Positions 48,566 to 57,620 are shown, numbered from the stretch's first letter. The stretch: DNA of 64,000 bases from Marivivens sp. (GCA_024642115.1 JAHEBU010000002.1:62001-126000), one strand, 5' to 3'. The notes: generated from the letters alone by a model not told the origin. Program-made: numbers and translations.

Positions 48566-49474
48566 ATGTCCACCATGTCCTTCATCGTCACAGGCGGCGT
48601 CAACGTCGAGGTCGTCATGACCGAAGTTGACGGCGCCATCGTCTTTGCCGTCAACGTTCTTGATGATACCGGGTCGATCGGCGACCTGAACGGCCTGTTT
48701 TTCGATCTGGCCAACGACAGCTTCACCAACACGCTGCATGTCAGCGGGCTGGATGTGACCGGGTCGGTGTTCAAGGCAGACAGCGTGACCAAGGTCAGCA
48801 GTTACAACACGATGCAGGGCGAAGTGATCAACGATCTGGGCAAGTTCGACGCCGGTATCCAGTTCGGAACCTCTGGGATCGGCAAGGATGACATCCGCAG
48901 CACCAGCTTTGTCCTGACATCGGCTACCGGGCCGCTGTCGCTGGCCGATTTCGCCCATCAGGATTTCGGCGTCCGTCTGACATCGGTCGGTGAAGAGGGC
49001 GGATCGCGGGATGGATCGCTCAAGCTGGGCGGACAAGCCGGTGAGGTGCCGACAGACACCGTCTTTGTCGCGGTCGAGGACAGTCTGACCGTGCAGGCCG
49101 ACGAAGGTTTCAACGACGTCGATTCGTTCGAATTTCTCGATTCCGGGTCGAATTCGGTGTTGTTCAACGACCTTGCCGGAACATCGCCCTACAGCGGATC
49201 GGTGGTATCAGCCAACGGCGACGCGAATGCGGTGGGCCAGATCATCGTCGGCGACAACGGTGGCTACATGATCCTGAACGCAGACGGCACAACCGATTTC
49301 TCGGCCTACGCCCCCGACGGCAGCAACAGTTTCCTGTCGCTCAATCCGGGCGAATCGGCGGTGACCCATTTCACCTACGGCATCGACGGTGGGGCAACCG
49401 CCACCATCAGCGTCACCGTTTTCGGCCTTTTGGGGGGCGGCGGTGTCGACCTTGGCCTTGATCCTTTGGGCTGA
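48566..49474 (+). CDS. Probable exported protein with a C-terminal VCBS/cadherin-like domain
   Basis: 302 residues, acidic (Asp/Gly/Ser-rich), without Cys and without an N-terminal signal peptide. The N-terminal part (residues 1-150, MSFIVTGGVNVEVVMTEVDG) is unfamiliar; the part from about 165 (VEDSLTVQADEGFNDVDSFEF, VLFNDLA, GGYMILNADGTTDFSA, HFTYGIDGGATATISVTVFG) matches the VCBS/cadherin-like repeat in length and order. VCBS proteins of this group are usually type I secreted adhesins, but no RTX nonapeptides are present. A short Gly/Leu/Asp C-terminus could be a secretion signal. Function unknown. Confidence 0.65.
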   Translation: MSTMSFIVTGGVNVEVVMTEVDGAIVFAVNVLDDTGSIGDLNGLFFDLANDSFTNTLHVSGLDVTGSVFKADSVTKVSSYNTMQGEVINDLGKFDAGIQFGTSGIGKDDIRSTSFVLTSATGPLSLADFAHQDFGVRLTSVGEEGGSRDGSLKLGGQAGEVPTDTVFVAVEDSLTVQADEGFNDVDSFEFLDSGSNSVLFNDLAGTSPYSGSVVSANGDANAVGQIIVGDNGGYMILNADGTTDFSAYAPDGSNSFLSLNPGESAVTHFTYGIDGGATATISVTVFGLLGGGGVDLGLDPLG

Positions 49475-49482
49475 TCGTTGAC

Positions 49483-49509
49483 CTCTGTGTCCTGAAAAGG
49501 ACAGCAGAG
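49483..49509. terminator. Stem-loop between convergent genes
   Basis: GTCCT with AGGAC around a GAAA tetraloop, extended outward by CTCTG with CAGAG across a small internal bulge. It is located between the converging ends of the VCBS-like gene and the PaaG-like gene. It has no U-run on either side. Confidence 0.5.
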
Positions 49510-49511
49510 CC

Positions 49512-50288
49512 TTACCGCCCCTGATACCGGGCTGGCCGCTTTTGCAAGAACGCGGCCACGCCTTCGCCAAAGTCATGGGTTTTGCCGCACAGACCCTGCA
49601 ATTTCGCCTCGAGCGCCAGTTGTCCGTCCAGATCATTGCCATAGGATGCCCGGATCGCCGTTTTCACATGACCGTAGGCCGCCGTGGGCCCCTTGGCCAG
49701 GCTGGCCGCCCGCGCCCGCCAATGGGCGTCGAAGTCCGCCACAGGGGCCGCTTCATAGATCATGCCCCATTGCACGGCCTGCTCGGCGCTGACCTTGTCG
49801 GCAAACAGCGCCGCGCCCATCGCCCGGGCCGCGCCGATCTGGCGGGGCAACCAATAGGTCCCGCCTGCGTCGGGGATCAGGCCGATCCGGGTAAAGGCCT
49901 GCACGAAATAGGCCGCGTCCGAGGCGATGACCACGTCGCAGGCCAGTGCCAGGTTCGCCCCCGCCCCTGCCGCAGGTCCGTTGACGGCGGCGATGGTCGG
50001 AACGGGGCAATCAAAGATCGCCCGCAGCATCGGCACATATTCGGCGTTCAGAACGCCCTCCATGTCGATCGGGGGTTTCAACGATGGATCGGCAAGATCC
50101 TGACCCGAGCAGAACGATTTGCCCGCCCCCGTCATCACCAGCACCCGCGCCTCGGCCCCTGCACGGCGCACGGCATAAGTGATTTCGGATCGCAGGCGAC
50201 TGTTAAGCGCGTTCATCACCTCGGGCCGGTTCAGCGTCAGGACCGCGCAGCCGTCGGTGATGTCAAAACTGATGTGCTGGTATTCCAT
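49512..50288 (-). CDS. Enoyl-CoA hydratase/isomerase family protein (PaaG-like)
   Basis: 258 residues of the crotonase fold: TLNRPEVMNALNSRLRSEI, oxyanion loops LVMTGAGKSFCSGQDLAD and AAVNGPAAGAGANLALACD, and FTRIGLIPDAGGTYWLPRQIG. The second catalytic Glu position carries Asp (PDAGG), as in the PaaG type (1,2-epoxyphenylacetyl-CoA isomerase) rather than true hydratases. No other phenylacetate genes are in the window. It lies 66 bp downstream of ccmH on the same strand. Confidence 0.86.
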   Translation of the reverse strand: MEYQHISFDITDGCAVLTLNRPEVMNALNSRLRSEITYAVRRAGAEARVLVMTGAGKSFCSGQDLADPSLKPPIDMEGVLNAEYVPMLRAIFDCPVPTIAAVNGPAAGAGANLALACDVVIASDAAYFVQAFTRIGLIPDAGGTYWLPRQIGAARAMGAALFADKVSAEQAVQWGMIYEAAPVADFDAHWRARAASLAKGPTAAYGHVKTAIRASYGNDLDGQLALEAKLQGLCGKTHDFGEGVAAFLQKRPARYQGR

Positions 50289-50354
50289 GATCCGTCCCCG
50301 TTGCCTGCGCCGACCTTGGGCCAGCGGGGCTGCGGGGGAAAGACCGACCGCACG

Positions 50355-50819
50355 TCACGATTTCAGGATTTCGTCCAGCCGGGCCTGTTCGTCTGCGCTC
50401 AATCCTTCGGGGGCGGGGCCAGACCTGCGGCGTATGGCGACCCACCCGATCCCAAGCGCAAGAAGCAGCAGCCCGGGCGCGGCCCCCCACAGGATCAGGT
50501 TCGGCCCCTTGGCAGAGGGGTTCATCAGGATCTTTTCACCGAAGCCCGCGAATTCCCCGGGCTTGCCGTAGACCAGATAGTCGATGACCTGTTCGTTCGT
50601 GTCCCCTGCCATCAGCCGTTCGCGCACCCGCAGGCGCAGATCGCGCGCGACGGTGGCGTTGGAATCGTCGATGGTTTCGTTCTGGCAAACCGGGCAGCGC
50701 AGGTCCTTGGAAATCTCGCGCGCCCGCGCCTCAAGCACCGGATCGGCCAGCATTTCGTCCGGTTGAACCGCCCAGACTGGAGCCGCCCAAAGCGCCAGAA
50801 GAAACAGCAGAACCCTCAT
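50355..50819 (-). CDS. ccmH: Cytochrome c maturation protein CcmH
   Basis: 154 residues. Signal peptide/anchor MRVLLFLLALWAAPVWA, then the redox motif LRCPVCQN (Cys42, Cys45) that reduces the apocytochrome CXXCH thiols, a helical bundle (NATVARDLRLRVRERLMAGDTNEQVIDYLV), and one C-terminal span (LILWGAAPGLLLLALGIGWVAI). Overlaps ccmF by four bases (ATGA). Acts on the periplasmic face with CcmF in heme ligation. Confidence 0.95.
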   Translation of the reverse strand: MRVLLFLLALWAAPVWAVQPDEMLADPVLEARAREISKDLRCPVCQNETIDDSNATVARDLRLRVRERLMAGDTNEQVIDYLVYGKPGEFAGFGEKILMNPSAKGPNLILWGAAPGLLLLALGIGWVAIRRRSGPAPEGLSADEQARLDEILKS

Positions 50820-52783
50820 TCAGCCGGCACCGCGACCGGGCGACGCGCCCCTGCCGCCACCCGCAGCCGGCGATCCGAGAGCGACAGCATCCCGCCAATA
50901 GCCATCATCATCGCCCCGCCCCAGATCCAGTTGGCAAAGGGTTTCACATAGGTCCGCACGGCCCAGCCGCCATCCGACTGCGGGTCGCCAATAACAAGGT
51001 AGAGGTCGCGAAACAGGCCATTTTGAATGGCCGCCTCGGTCGTGGGCATGGCCGAGGCATTATAGACCCGCTTTTCCGGTTGCAGGAACGCCACCTGTTT
51101 GCCGTCCTTGAACACGGCCATATCGGCCATCGTCGTGCGATAATTCGGCCCCTCCAGCGTGTTGACCGCCTGCAATTGCACCTCGTAGCCACCCACAGGA
51201 AACCGGTCTCCAATCTGCGCGGTGCGGATATCCTCGATCGTCCAGGCGGTTACAGCAGCAACGCCAAAGATCGTCACGCCCAGCCCCGCATGGGACAGCG
51301 CCTTGCCCCAGTCGGCGCGCGGTAGCCGGGTGATACGGGCCAGCCGCGTCGTCACAGCCCCCCTGCCCGACCGTGCCCACAGATCCAACAGCGCCCCGGC
51401 CACAACCCAGACCCCCAGCGCCACGCCCACCGGGCCCAGAACCGACCGGCCGGTCTGCAAGGTGAACGCCAATGCTGCCAGCGCCACGGCCAGAACCAGC
51501 GCGCCCCACAGGCCACGGATCCCGCGCCGCAGATCGCCCCGCTTCCACGCCAGCATGGCGCCGAACGGCAGGATCACCGCAAGGCCCACCATGAACGGAG
51601 TAAAGGCCGCGTCAAAGAATGGCGGGCCGACCGACAGGACCCGGCCAAACGCCAGCTCTGACACCAGCGGCCAGATCGTACCGATGAACACGACAAACGC
51701 CGACACGGCCAGCAGGATATTGTTCAGCACCAGCGCACTTTCGCGGCTGACAGTCGAAAACAAACCTTTGGCCTCCAGCACGTTGGCCCGCGCGGCATAA
51801 AGCGTCAGCGCCCCGCCGATGAACACCGTCAGGATCCCCAGAATGAACACGCCCCGGGTCGGGTCCGATGCAAAGGCGTGAACTGATGTGATGACGCCGG
51901 ACCGCACGATGAACGTCCCCAGCAGCGAAAACCCAAAGGCAAGGATGGCCAGCAAGACGGTCCAACTTTTCAGGGCTTCCCGCTTTTCGACCACAATGGC
52001 CGAATGGAGCAGCGCCCCCGCGATCAACCACGGCATAAACGACGCGTTTTCGACCGGGTCCCAGAACCAGAACCCGCCCCAACCCAGTTCGTAATAGGCC
52101 CACCACGACCCCAGCGCGATACCGATGGTCAGGAATATCCAGGCGGCCAGCGTCCACGGGCGCACCCAGCGCGCCCAGGCCGCATCGACCCGACCTTCGA
52201 TCAGGGCGGCCACGGCGAACGAAAACGCCATGCTCAGGCCGACATAGCCCAGGTAGAGGAATGGCGGGTGAAACGCCAAACCGGGGTCCTGCAACAACGG
52301 GTTCAGGTCGCGCCCTTCGAACGGGGGAACGGCCAACCGCCAGAACGGGTTCGAGGTGAACAGGATGAACCCGTAAAAGGCGACCGAAATCGCCGCCTGA
52401 ACCGACAGGACGCGGGCCCGCAACGGCGCCGGCAAATTGCCCCCGAACCACGCCGCTGACGCGCCGAACAGGCACAGGATCAGAAGCCACAGAAGCATCG
52501 ACCCTTCGTGGTTTCCCCAGACGCCCGCGATTTTATACAGCATCGGAATGGCGGTGTTGGAATTGATCGCCACCAGCCGGACCGAGAAATCCGACGTGAT
52601 AAAGGCCCAGGTGAGCGTAAGGAACGAAAATCCTACAAGGATCAACTGGGTCGTGGCCGCAGGTTCAGCGACGGCCATCCAGCCGCGCCATCCCTTCTGC
52701 GCCCCCACCATCGGAAGGATCATCTGAACCAGCGCCACGCCGAACGCCAGAATCAGGGCGAAATGTCCAAATTCAGTAACCAT
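50816..52783 (-). CDS. ccmF: Cytochrome c heme lyase subunit CcmF
   Basis: 655 residues with about 15 spans. The tryptophan-rich WWD heme-handling motif is WGGFWFWDPVENASFMPWL, preceded by WWAYYELG; the N-terminal half also has WGNHEGSMLLW. The periplasmic C-terminal domain before the last span contains FLQPEKRVYNASAMPTTEAAI. Works with CcmE, CcmH and CcmI in attaching heme to apocytochrome c. Here ccmE is not directly adjacent: a lysis cassette lies between. A terminator at 52822-52845 separates ccmF from that cassette. Confidence 0.97.
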   Translation of the reverse strand: MVTEFGHFALILAFGVALVQMILPMVGAQKGWRGWMAVAEPAATTQLILVGFSFLTLTWAFITSDFSVRLVAINSNTAIPMLYKIAGVWGNHEGSMLLWLLILCLFGASAAWFGGNLPAPLRARVLSVQAAISVAFYGFILFTSNPFWRLAVPPFEGRDLNPLLQDPGLAFHPPFLYLGYVGLSMAFSFAVAALIEGRVDAAWARWVRPWTLAAWIFLTIGIALGSWWAYYELGWGGFWFWDPVENASFMPWLIAGALLHSAIVVEKREALKSWTVLLAILAFGFSLLGTFIVRSGVITSVHAFASDPTRGVFILGILTVFIGGALTLYAARANVLEAKGLFSTVSRESALVLNNILLAVSAFVVFIGTIWPLVSELAFGRVLSVGPPFFDAAFTPFMVGLAVILPFGAMLAWKRGDLRRGIRGLWGALVLAVALAALAFTLQTGRSVLGPVGVALGVWVVAGALLDLWARSGRGAVTTRLARITRLPRADWGKALSHAGLGVTIFGVAAVTAWTIEDIRTAQIGDRFPVGGYEVQLQAVNTLEGPNYRTTMADMAVFKDGKQVAFLQPEKRVYNASAMPTTEAAIQNGLFRDLYLVIGDPQSDGGWAVRTYVKPFANWIWGGAMMMAIGGMLSLSDRRLRVAAGARRPVAVPAE

Positions 52784-52821
52784 GACCGGGTTCTAACCCA
52801 ATCCGGGCCAATGCCCAATCA

Positions 52822-52845
52822 AAAGGGGGCGATGACGCCCCCTTT
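52822..52845 (-). terminator. Intrinsic terminator of the lysis cassette
   Basis: AAAGGGGGCG pairs with CGCCCCCTTT around a four-base loop, a 10-bp perfect stem; on the minus strand the 3' arm runs into TTTT. It lies 26 bases past the stop of the last cassette gene and 39 bases before ccmF, so the cassette is transcriptionally separate from ccmF-ccmH. Confidence 0.8.
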
Positions 52846-52870
52846 GGCCTGCCGCATCGTGACGCAGGGG

Positions 52871-53071
52871 TCAGACGATCAGGCCCTCTTTCAGAACATA
52901 GGCCACGACGGCCATGATCAGCGCCCCCATTATCAGGCGGACCAACCATTTCAGCGTGTCCTCGATGGCGGCCAGCCGCGCCTCGACATTGACACGGTGG
53001 ACCTCGTCCACGGCGCTGCGGGTTTCAAGCGCTGCAAGCCGCCGTTCGATAATCCGGTTCCAGTCATCCAT
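52871..53071 (-). CDS. Small XhlA-like membrane protein of the lysis cassette
   Basis: 66 residues: an amphipathic coiled-coil-like N-terminal part (NRIIERRLAALETRSAVDEVHRVNVEARLAAIEDTLKW) and one C-terminal span (WLVRLIMGALIMAVVAYVL). This matches the layout of XhlA-type hemolysin/holin-associated phage proteins, which help endolysin reach the wall. The start overlaps the holin stop by eight bases. A terminator follows. Confidence 0.65.
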   Translation of the reverse strand: MDDWNRIIERRLAALETRSAVDEVHRVNVEARLAAIEDTLKWLVRLIMGALIMAVVAYVLKEGLIV

Positions 53072-53627
53072 GTGCGCTGGCCTGCCATTCTGTCAGGGCG
53101 GGATTGTCTTCGGTCGCGGTGGCAACCGGGTCGTCGCCACTGACCAGGGCTGCCCCTGCCCCCAGCGCATCCAGCGCCCGGATATTGCGCGTGACCTGCC
53201 CCGCCATCGTCACCGTTTCGGTCACAGAGCGTTGAAAGTCCTGGCTTTTGGCCTGAAATCGCGAACCGAAATAGAAACTGACGATCGCGCCCATCAGCCA
53301 CCACAGCGGTTCGGGAACCAGCGCGATCCCCTGCATCCGGCTGGCAAACCAGATCGGATCGACCATGGCCGTGACGAACAGGCCGATGGTGCCAAAGGCC
53401 AGCAATGGACGGGGCAGTCGGTTCAGGCCGTCGATCATCCGGTCAAAAAGGCTGGCGCGAGGCTGGCTGGCAAATTCGGCGGCATATTGGGCCAGCGCCT
53501 GTTCCTTGCCCTGCGCCTCGCGCTGCGCCCCGGCCTCGGCGTTTTCGCGGAACACGCCGGCGGTTTCGGCGATCACGTTGCGGCCATTGCCGAACAGGCC
53601 TTCGAATATGGTGCGGATCAGGCCCAT
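53064..53627 (-). CDS. Holin (phage 3TM-type holin family)
   Basis: 187 residues from MGLIRTIFEGLFGNG. The N-terminal part is helical and charged; two strong hydrophobic segments follow, LLAFGTIGLFVTAMVDPIWFA (about 83-103) and LWWLMGAIVSFYFG (about 113-126). The pattern, with DPIWF between spans and SFYFGSRF after, is that of the alphaproteobacterial 3TM holin family (a third span, if any, is weak). It overlaps the endolysin gene by ten bases and the small XhlA-like gene by eight. Would form membrane lesions that release the endolysin. Confidence 0.8.
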   Translation of the reverse strand: MGLIRTIFEGLFGNGRNVIAETAGVFRENAEAGAQREAQGKEQALAQYAAEFASQPRASLFDRMIDGLNRLPRPLLAFGTIGLFVTAMVDPIWFASRMQGIALVPEPLWWLMGAIVSFYFGSRFQAKSQDFQRSVTETVTMAGQVTRNIRALDALGAGAALVSGDDPVATATEDNPALTEWQASAHG

Positions 53628-54229
53628 GCGGCCACCCGTGCGCGATGCTGGGCGTCGGTCAGCCAGTATTTCTGGCTGACAAAGGCTTCGGCCCGCAGGA
53701 TCCACCCGCCCTTGCCCCCGTCCCGGCGGCGGCAATATTTCCGGCTGGCCGGGCGCGCATCACCCAATCCATAGTAATAGTTGCGCCGGGCAATCCCGTA
53801 GGCATCAACGATATGGTGCGGGGCGGCGGCGACGGCCTGTTCGGCGGCAGCAATGGTCGCCGGGCCGATCAGACCGTCCACGACGACCTCGATCCGCATG
53901 TCGCCCAGCAGGCGTTGCAGGATCTTGATCGCGTTGGCCCCTGCGTTGACATACATGTCAAAGACAGTGGCGTGCAGCGGTTCCGGCAGTTTGCCGATGC
54001 CGGGGCGGTCAAAGAATTCGGCAACAAAGATGTCGGTCGCGGTCCAAGTCGTGACAGCGCGCACATCCGCCTCGGTCACACGCCCGTCGCCGTTCAGGTC
54101 GCGGCGCAGACGTTGCAGCGTGCCCAGCGTGACACCGTGATTGGTGGGACCGCCCGGATCGTCCGGGTCGTTCACATAACCGCCCTCTCGGACGACGATT
54201 TCTGCGGCGATTTCGCGAACTGTCGGCAT
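53618..54229 (-). CDS. GH108-family endolysin (N-acetylmuramidase) with EF-hand-like insert
   Basis: 203 residues. The GH108 domain (earlier DUF847) opens with EIVVREGGYVNDPDDPGGPTNHGVT (catalytic Glu15), continues with FFDRPGIGKLPEPLHATVFDMYVNAG, and ends with a PG_binding_3-like part (VVDGLIGPATIAAAEQA and YYYGLGDA). Between them residues 44-55 form a canonical calcium-loop pattern (D-x-N-x-D-G-x-x-x-x-x-D in DLNGDGRVTEAD). There is no signal peptide, so export depends on the holin. It is first in a cassette with holin and XhlA-like genes, 43 bp downstream of ccmE. Confidence 0.88.
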   Translation of the reverse strand: MPTVREIAAEIVVREGGYVNDPDDPGGPTNHGVTLGTLQRLRRDLNGDGRVTEADVRAVTTWTATDIFVAEFFDRPGIGKLPEPLHATVFDMYVNAGANAIKILQRLLGDMRIEVVVDGLIGPATIAAAEQAVAAAPHHIVDAYGIARRNYYYGLGDARPASRKYCRRRDGGKGGWILRAEAFVSQKYWLTDAQHRARVAAWA

Positions 54230-54272
54230 GCCTGATCCCCTTGAATGGCGGGGTCAGGCTCGGACGAATTGG

Positions 54273-54740
54273 TTAATTGGTGGCTGCGGCAGCGTCCGCT
54301 GGCATGAATACACCCTGTTCCTTGAGCGCTTCGATCACTTCCTTGGGCATGTAGTTTTCATCATGTTTTGCAAGGATTTCAGAGGCTTCAAAGGTGCCGT
54401 CGATGTATTTTCCGGTGCCGACCATGCCTGCGCCCTCACTGAAAAGGTCGGGCAGGATTCCGGTGAAATGCACAGGGATCGTGGCCCCACCGTCCGTCAC
54501 CGCAAAGGTCACGGTCTTGCCTTCGCCGCGCACCAGCGACCCGTCGGCCACCAAGCCGCCAATGCGGAATGTCTCGTTCGGGCCGGGCGGATCGGCGGCG
54601 ATCTGGCTGGGGGCGCGGAAATAATTGATACCATCGCGCATGGCATAGCCAATCAGGCCCGTGGACACCCCCAGCGCCACGAACGCCAGGACGATGATCT
54701 GGACCCGGCGGCGTTTCTTGAGAGACTTGAACCCGGCCAT
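54273..54740 (-). CDS. ccmE: Cytochrome c-type biogenesis heme chaperone CcmE
   Basis: 155 residues. A short basic N-terminus (KSLKKRRR), one span (VQIIVLAFVALGVSTGLIGYAM) and a periplasmic OB-fold beta-barrel. The heme-binding signature is KHDENYMP: His126 forms the covalent heme adduct and Tyr130 is an axial ligand. It starts directly at the argC stop. Accepts heme from CcmC and delivers it to CcmF. Confidence 0.96.
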   Translation of the reverse strand: MAGFKSLKKRRRVQIIVLAFVALGVSTGLIGYAMRDGINYFRAPSQIAADPPGPNETFRIGGLVADGSLVRGEGKTVTFAVTDGGATIPVHFTGILPDLFSEGAGMVGTGKYIDGTFEASEILAKHDENYMPKEVIEALKEQGVFMPADAAAATN

Positions 54741-55766
54741 TTACGGGAACACCGGGGCCAGCATCAGGCCCTCCGTCTCGGGCAGGCCAAGCATGAGGTT
54801 GGCGTTCTGAACCGCTTGGCCCGATGCACCCTTCATCAGATTGTCCAGTACCGACAGGATAATCACCCGGTCGGTCCCGCGATCCTTGACCACACCGATC
54901 CGGCACAGGTTCGACCCGCGCACATGCTGGACCTGCGGCACCTCGCCCAAGGGCAGGATGTCCACAAACGGCTCGGACGCATAGCGACCGGCCAGGGTCG
55001 CCTGGACCCGTGCGGCGTCGCCGCTGGCATAAATGGTGGCCTGCATTCCCCGGCTGATGGGGAGAAGATGAGGGGTAAAGCTGACCATCACGTCGCGGCC
55101 CGCAGCCAGCGACAATTCCTGATCCAACTCGCCCATATGGCGATGCGCGCCGACGCCGTATGCCTTGAACCCTTCGTTGACCTCGGTGAAAAGGTTCGCC
55201 TCGCTCAACCCGCGCCCGGCCCCGGACACGCCGGACTTGGCATCAACGACGATACCATCAGGGCTGATGTCCCCCGACTTGAGCAGCGGCAAAAGCGGGA
55301 GCAGAGTCGTGGCGACATAACAGCCCGTGTTGGCCGTGATCCGGGCGCCCTTGATCTGGTCACGGTAGAATTCGGGCAGCCCATAGACCGCCTCTTTCTG
55401 GATCTCGACCGCCTCGTGCGGCAGCTTGTACCACTTTTCATAGGCGGCCGGATCGCGCAGCCGGAAATCGGCGGACAGATCGACCACCTTAAGACCCTTG
55501 GGCATGGTCAGCGCGAATTTCTGTGTCAGGCCATGCGGGAGGGCGGCAAAGGCCAGATCAATTCCAGAAAAGTCCACATCCTCGATCGTGGTCAGAACCG
55601 GCAGGTCCAAATGGCGCAACTGCGGAAACACCGCGCCCATCGTCTGTCCCGCCTTGCGGTCAGCCGTCATCGCGACGATGCGCAACGATGGATGGGTTGC
55701 GATGATGCGGACCAGTTCGGCCCCGGTATATCCAGAAGCGCCCAGAATGGCGACGTTGTAGGTCAT
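54741..55766 (-). CDS. argC: N-acetyl-gamma-glutamyl-phosphate reductase
   Basis: Third step of arginine synthesis. 341 residues. NAD(P)-binding [19 protein letters not shown] start ([15 protein letters not shown]), catalytic Cys in [20 protein letters not shown], and His in [16 protein letters not shown], with a late [20 protein letters not shown]. Directly followed by ccmE with no spacer. Confidence 0.96.
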   Translation of the reverse strand: MTYNVAILGASGYTGAELVRIIATHPSLRIVAMTADRKAGQTMGAVFPQLRHLDLPVLTTIEDVDFSGIDLAFAALPHGLTQKFALTMPKGLKVVDLSADFRLRDPAAYEKWYKLPHEAVEIQKEAVYGLPEFYRDQIKGARITANTGCYVATTLLPLLPLLKSGDISPDGIVVDAKSGVSGAGRGLSEANLFTEVNEGFKAYGVGAHRHMGELDQELSLAAGRDVMVSFTPHLLPISRGMQATIYASGDAARVQATLAGRYASEPFVDILPLGEVPQVQHVRGSNLCRIGVVKDRGTDRVIILSVLDNLMKGASGQAVQNANLMLGLPETEGLMLAPVFP

Positions 55767-55826
55767 GACATTCTCCCGTTCAGGGGGATGTAAGGGGATA
55801 TTGGCCGCGCTGCAACAGGTGCGGGT

Positions 55827-56639
55827 TCAGGCTGCCGTGAACGCGACCGGGCGTCGCAGGAACTGGGTGGCCCGGTCCGACACCTTTTTCGGGTTTCCCG
55901 TAGTCAGATACATCGTTTCCTTGCCCACGCCGATCATCTCGGGACGGCGGGCCAGGTAATCGGCCAGCGACTCGGCCACCAGATTGGCCTGACTGAATAC
56001 CTTGACCTCTGGCCCCAGCGCGTCCTGAAACACCTGCTGGACCAAGGGATAGTGCGTACAGCCCAGCACGGCGGCATCGGGTTCGGGCATCTTGCGCTTG
56101 AGAGCATCGACATGGGACCGGACCAAGGCTTCGGCCAGGATCAGGTCGCCCTCCTCGATCGCATCGACGACGCCGCCACAGGCCTGCGCCTCGACATCGA
56201 CACCCACGGCGCGGAACGCCAGTTCGCGCTGAAACGCGCGGCTGCGGACGGTGGCGGGGGTGGCGAACAGGGCCACATGCTTGACCGCGACCTCGCGCGG
56301 GGGGGAATTGTCGCCCCACTGGCGTTCGGTCAGCGCCTCGATCAGCGGGACGAACACGCCCAGAACGCGCTTGTCCTTGGGTACCCAGTTTTCCTGCATC
56401 CGGCGCAGGGCGGCGGCGCTGGCGGTGTTGCAGGCCAGAATGACCAGATCGCAGCCCGCCTCGAACATCCGCGACACGGCGGCGGTGGTCAGGTCATAGA
56501 TATCGTCGGGAGTGCGCACGCCGTAGGGCGTGTGGGCGTTGTCGCCGAAATAGACGAACGGCACCTCTGGCAGGCGCTTTTGCACCGCGTCCAGAACCGT
56601 GAGGCCCCCCAAACCGCTATCGAATATCCCGACTGCCAT
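55827..56639 (-). CDS. murI: Glutamate racemase
   Basis: Makes D-glutamate for peptidoglycan. 270 residues. The two catalytic cysteines are in [13 protein letters not shown] and [27 protein letters not shown] is the N-terminal signature and [12 protein letters not shown] follows. Start at MAVGIFDSG, 23 bases inside the end of the upstream acyltransferase gene; an earlier in-frame ATG exists but gives a non-family N-terminus. Confidence 0.95.
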   Translation of the reverse strand: MAVGIFDSGLGGLTVLDAVQKRLPEVPFVYFGDNAHTPYGVRTPDDIYDLTTAAVSRMFEAGCDLVILACNTASAAALRRMQENWVPKDKRVLGVFVPLIEALTERQWGDNSPPREVAVKHVALFATPATVRSRAFQRELAFRAVGVDVEAQACGGVVDAIEEGDLILAEALVRSHVDALKRKMPEPDAAVLGCTHYPLVQQVFQDALGPEVKVFSQANLVAESLADYLARRPEMIGVGKETMYLTTGNPKKVSDRATQFLRRPVAFTAA

Positions 56640-57519
56640 CGCGCACCCTGTATTTTTCTTCGAATTCATGGCCAAGGCGGCTCGCCTCGACCGGCACAGG
56701 GCTCAGGGCATAGGTCTGGCGACGCAGAAAGTCCATCATCGCCTTGGGGTCGGACTTATAGGGGGCAATCTGCTCGGCGGGGATCGGCTGACCCACCACA
56801 ACGCGCACTGGGCTGCCCACGCGGGATTTGAATTCCCGGATCAGCATGCCCATGCGCAGGGTAAAATGCAGGTGGCTGGCCAGTTGGAACAGGCGGCTGT
56901 TAGCCCCGTCGAAAAAGATCGGCACAACGGTGGCATTCGATTTGGCGACCATCTTGGCGGTAAAGGCCCGCCAGCGGGGGTCCATCGGCGGGGCAAAGGG
57001 TTTGGCAGCCGTGCTGACGGTCCCGCCCGGAAACACGCCAATGGCCCCGCCCGCGGCCAGATATCGCAACGCCTCGGCCCGGGTTTCCAGGTTCAGCTTG
57101 GCCGCTTCCTTGGTCTCGTCGAATGAAATAGGCAGCACGACCCGGTCCAGGTCGGCAGACTTGCGGAACACGGCATTGGCCAGAATGCGGAAATCGCCCC
57201 CCCGCCGTTCCGACAGGATGCGACCCATCATCAACCCGTCCAGAATGCCGTAGGGGTGGTTGGCCACGATCACCAGTGGGCCGGTCGCAGGGATGTTATC
57301 GAGGCTGCCGCCGATGACATCCAGCGTCAGACCATACCGTTCGGCGATGACCTGCCAGAAATCGCGGCCCTTGGCGACTTCCTCGGCATAGCCCCTGGCC
57401 TTGCGGATCAGGCGCAATCGACCGGTAGCATTTTCCATCACCCTAATGATCGCACGTCCGCCGCGCGTCGCGGCTGAACTGGCATAGCTGATGTCGCGCG
57501 CAATCTGACGTTCGCCCAT
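56617..57519 (-). CDS. Lysophospholipid acyltransferase (PlsC-like) family protein
   Basis: 300 residues. The acyltransferase active site is [17 protein letters not shown]: His and Asp are present but separated by five residues rather than the four of classic PlsC, as in the HPxGxxDG subgroup. [12 protein letters not shown] is the FPEGT-type motif and [13 protein letters not shown] the fourth block. Likely transfers acyl chains to lysophospholipids or ornithine/other lipids at the inner membrane. Overlaps murI. Confidence 0.82.
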   Translation of the reverse strand: MGERQIARDISYASSAATRGGRAIIRVMENATGRLRLIRKARGYAEEVAKGRDFWQVIAERYGLTLDVIGGSLDNIPATGPLVIVANHPYGILDGLMMGRILSERRGGDFRILANAVFRKSADLDRVVLPISFDETKEAAKLNLETRAEALRYLAAGGAIGVFPGGTVSTAAKPFAPPMDPRWRAFTAKMVAKSNATVVPIFFDGANSRLFQLASHLHFTLRMGMLIREFKSRVGSPVRVVVGQPIPAEQIAPYKSDPKAMMDFLRRQTYALSPVPVEASRLGHEFEEKYRVRDGSRDIR

Positions 57520-57552
57520 GGGTCCCCTGATCGCCCTTTCTCTACCCCTGAT

Positions 57553-57567
57553 TTAACCAGATGTTAG
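57553..57567 (-). promoter_or_regulatory. CtrA-like site upstream of the acyltransferase-murI operon
   Basis: TTAA, seven bases, TTAG: one mismatch from the full CtrA site TTAA-N7-TTAA, 33 bp upstream of the acyltransferase start. It lies in a 100-bp spacer between that gene and the oxidoreductase end. Single near-matches are frequent, so this is only a candidate. Confidence 0.3.
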
Positions 57568-57620
57568 GCCCTTCACCAGATCACATCACGGTTAACCTTT
57601 CATGAACGTTCTAGGCGCGA

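Noticed and set aside
48482..49036. 184-codon minus-strand frame opposite the VCBS-like gene
   Set aside because: It is antisense to a frame with recognisable domain content, and its own sequence lacks any.
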